64,000 nucleotides of DNA from Adiantum capillus-veneris. Taxonomy: Eukaryota; Streptophyta; Polypodiopsida; Polypodiales; Pteridaceae. Location: contig CM043959.1 in assembly GCA_014529385.2 (NCBI GenBank), forward strand, positions 65,673,253-65,737,252. The letters are read 5' to 3'. Position 1 is the first letter of the stretch, and each line of letters opens with the position of its first letter. The notes beneath the pieces are model-generated. The model saw only the letters and a program-made list of their open reading frames with translations, made no database searches and was not told where the DNA came from. A program made the translations under genes and the position numbers. Below are positions 62,147-64,000 of the stretch, one piece after another.

Positions 62147-64000
62147 TCTATTACTCCATATGAAGCATGGCATGATAGAAAGCCTTCTATTGAGCACATG
62201 CATGTTTTTGGTTGTTTGGCATATGCTTTGGTGCCACAAGTGCAGCGTAGAAAATTGGATGATAAAGTTGTCAAATGTATTTTTGTTGGTTATAGTGCTG
62301 AAAGCAAAGGTTACAGGTTGTATCATCCGCAAACAAAACGTATTCTGGTTTCATGGGATGTAGTGTTTGTGGAAGATTCTGTTCAGCCCTTGCTATCATG
62401 TACTAGAGACAGTAATGTAAGCTCACATGACATTTATGACACTTTGTTGCCTCTTTTCAATGGTGGAAATACGAATGTAAGTTCCAATGAGGCAAACGTA
62501 CAGCCTATGGGGGTTTCTAAAAATGTTCTAGATCAGCCTATTACTGATGCAGATGTACATGATGCACTTGATGAGGAAAGGGCTGAAAATGAGGAGGCTA
62601 GAGGTATGCCAAAATGGCTGGTGCACACTTTGCGTGACACTAAATTGGATGCACCTTTGTCTAGTCGTACTCGTTCAAGCTCTCACCATGCATCTTATGC
62701 ATCAGATTGTTATGCTTTGGCTGTTCTAGCTTACATGATGTTAAGGAGCCTCTGTCTTTTGATGAAGTAGAGAATTCAGAAAATTGGATGGCTGCCATGC
62801 AATTACAATATGATGCACTTATAGAAAATGACACATGGACTTTATGTGATTTTTCTCCTGGCAAAAAGTTCATTGGTACGAAGTGGGTTTACAAGTTAAA
62901 ACGCAAGCCGGATGGTGAGATCGATCGCCATAAGGCTCGACTTGTTGCAAAGGGTTATGCACAGCTAAAAGGCAGTGATTATGAAGAGACTTTTGCTCCC
63001 ACTTGGCGTATGACTACTGTGCGTTTTCTATGTGCATTGGCAGCTCATTTTGGTTGGGATGTACATCAATTAGAATTTGTTACTGCTTTCTTGAATGGTG
63101 ACATATTTGAGGAAGTTTATGTAACGCAGCCTCGCGGTTTTGTCATAAAAGGACAAGAGGACAAAGTGTGCAAATGTAATAAGGCTTTGTATGGGTTGAA
63201 GCAATCTCCTCATGCTTGGTATGAGAAAGCTGATACTCATTTGGTCAAACAAGGCTTTCGTAACAGTCCAACACAAAGCACATTGTATGTAAAGCGTGAG
63301 GGTGATGTTTTCTCATTATGGTTCTTTATGTTGATGATTTGCTGATCACTGGACCAAATGAGAGACATATTGTTGAATTTAAGGCTGATTTGAATGCTAC
63401 TTTCAAGATGAAAGATTTGGGGCTGTTGCATCATTACTTGAGTATATAGTTTAAGCAGTGTGATGGTGGTATTGCCTTGTATCAGAAAAGTTACATAGAG
63501 ACAATGCTATGTAAGTTTGGACTTGAGGATTGCAAACTTATTGCCACTCCCATGGAAACAGGTTTGAAGTTGAGTCTACATGATGATTGCGATCCTGTTG
63601 ATGTCACTCTTTACCAAACTGCTGTTGGTTGCCTCATTTATGTATGCAACACGAGGCCAGATATTTAGTTTGCAGTCTCACAGGTCAGCAGATTCATGCA
63701 TAGCCCAGGGTCTAAGCATTGGCAGGCTGTCAAGAGGATTTTCCGCTACCTTAGTGGCACTTTACATCTTTTCTTGTTTTATCCCAAGGGGGGATCATTG
63801 CCCAGACTTACATGCTTTTTCGGACTCAGATTGGGTTGGTTGTTTTGACACGTGAGTGTCCACAAGTGGTTTTTGTTTCATGCTTGGTAGTTCATGTATA
63901 TCATGGTTGAGCAAGAAGCAACCTTTTGTGGCCACTTCGAGTTGTGAGGCTGAGTACAGGGCAGTCTTCACAGCTACGGTTGAGTGTATATGGCTCAGAC
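62147..64000 (+). pseudogene. Copia-2 integrase C terminus, reverse transcriptase and RNase H, broken
   Basis: Continues with AWHDRKPSIEHMHVFG and DVVFVEDS, shifts near 62720 (1-bp deletion), then RT with TKWVYKLKRKPDGEI and KALYGLKQSPHAWY. The RT catalytic Asp of QSDIITAFLNGD in Copia-1 is replaced by Glu in QLEFVTAFLNGD. A 1-bp deletion near 63312 puts the YVDD sequence out of frame. TAG codons occur at 63447-63449 and 63666-63668. RNase H begins near 63800 with further frame breaks and the window ends within it. Confidence 0.85.

Larger units (their letters stand above)
59457..64000 (+). mobile_element. Copia-2: Ty1/Copia retrotransposon, partial
   Basis: Same family as Copia-1, inserted into array unit 10 and running past the window end. 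All Copia domains are present in order but in at least six frames, with substitutions at catalytic residues. The 5-prime LTR is short at its 3-prime end and the PBS is missing. Confidence 0.9.

Overview
This window reads as nuclear DNA of a land plant with a large, repeat-rich genome. No host gene can be supported anywhere in the 64 kb. The evidence is several LTR retrotransposons (three with primer-binding sites complementary to initiator tRNA-Met), an APE-type LINE, DNA-transposon-like insertions and long (AG)n/(TG)n microsatellites, and nearly every coding region is broken. The style of the Ty3/Gypsy pol and of the transposase-like protein recalls, from memory only, families seen in seed-free plants (ferns, lycophytes, mosses). 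That placement is an inference, not a demonstrated fact.

Layout. (1) 1-308 is unassigned sequence. (2) 309-22608 and 56697-59456 are two blocks of one tandem array with a unit of about 1.9-2.0 kb. Most units carry a minus-strand tRNA-derived, SINE-like segment, an (AG)n or (CA)n tract and a (TG)n tract in fixed order. One unit is split by a 4.6-kb LINE inserted inside its (AG)n tract (3608-8223). Another holds a 1.3-kb CACTA-like element (9703-11025). (3) 22609-24143 is a remnant with an LTR end and PBS plus unrecognised sequence. (4) 24144-56696 is a Ty1/Copia element (Copia-1) used as a landing site for other elements. (5) 59457-64000 is a second member of the same Copia family (Copia-2), running off the window.

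Nesting. Copia-1 is cut in its reverse transcriptase by a minus-strand Ty3/Gypsy element (26852-51727, flanking AGCGT duplication). One Gypsy LTR holds a 1.75-kb long-inverted-repeat element (27373-29119). The Gypsy integrase is split by a 12.8-kb DNA-transposon-like insertion (31530-44347, flanking TAGTA duplication). Copia-1 is cut again in RNase H by a minus-strand, internally deleted Copia (Copia-3, 52517-56444, flanking GTTGC duplication). This gives a relative age order: Copia-1 is older than Gypsy and Copia-3, and Gypsy is older than its two inserts.

The 12.8-kb insertion is the most unusual object. It has related inverted termini; a plus-strand spliced transposase-like gene whose 1.7-kb intron is largely a 21-bp GTACC minisatellite; a minus-strand four-exon gene with coiled-coil and RING-like cysteine/histidine regions; and between them a minus-strand FCP1/HAD-phosphatase-like pseudogene next to an LTR-like block. 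Inverted copies of a roughly 250-bp GTACC-bearing repeat flank this central cassette. All three genes carry stops or frame breaks, so this copy is dead, but the layout suggests a multi-gene transposon family that I cannot assign.

Many nonsense codons across the window are TAG. In five positions where the two Copia copies can be compared directly, one copy has CAG and the other TAG, as expected from deamination of CHG-methylated cytosine in silenced plant repeats.
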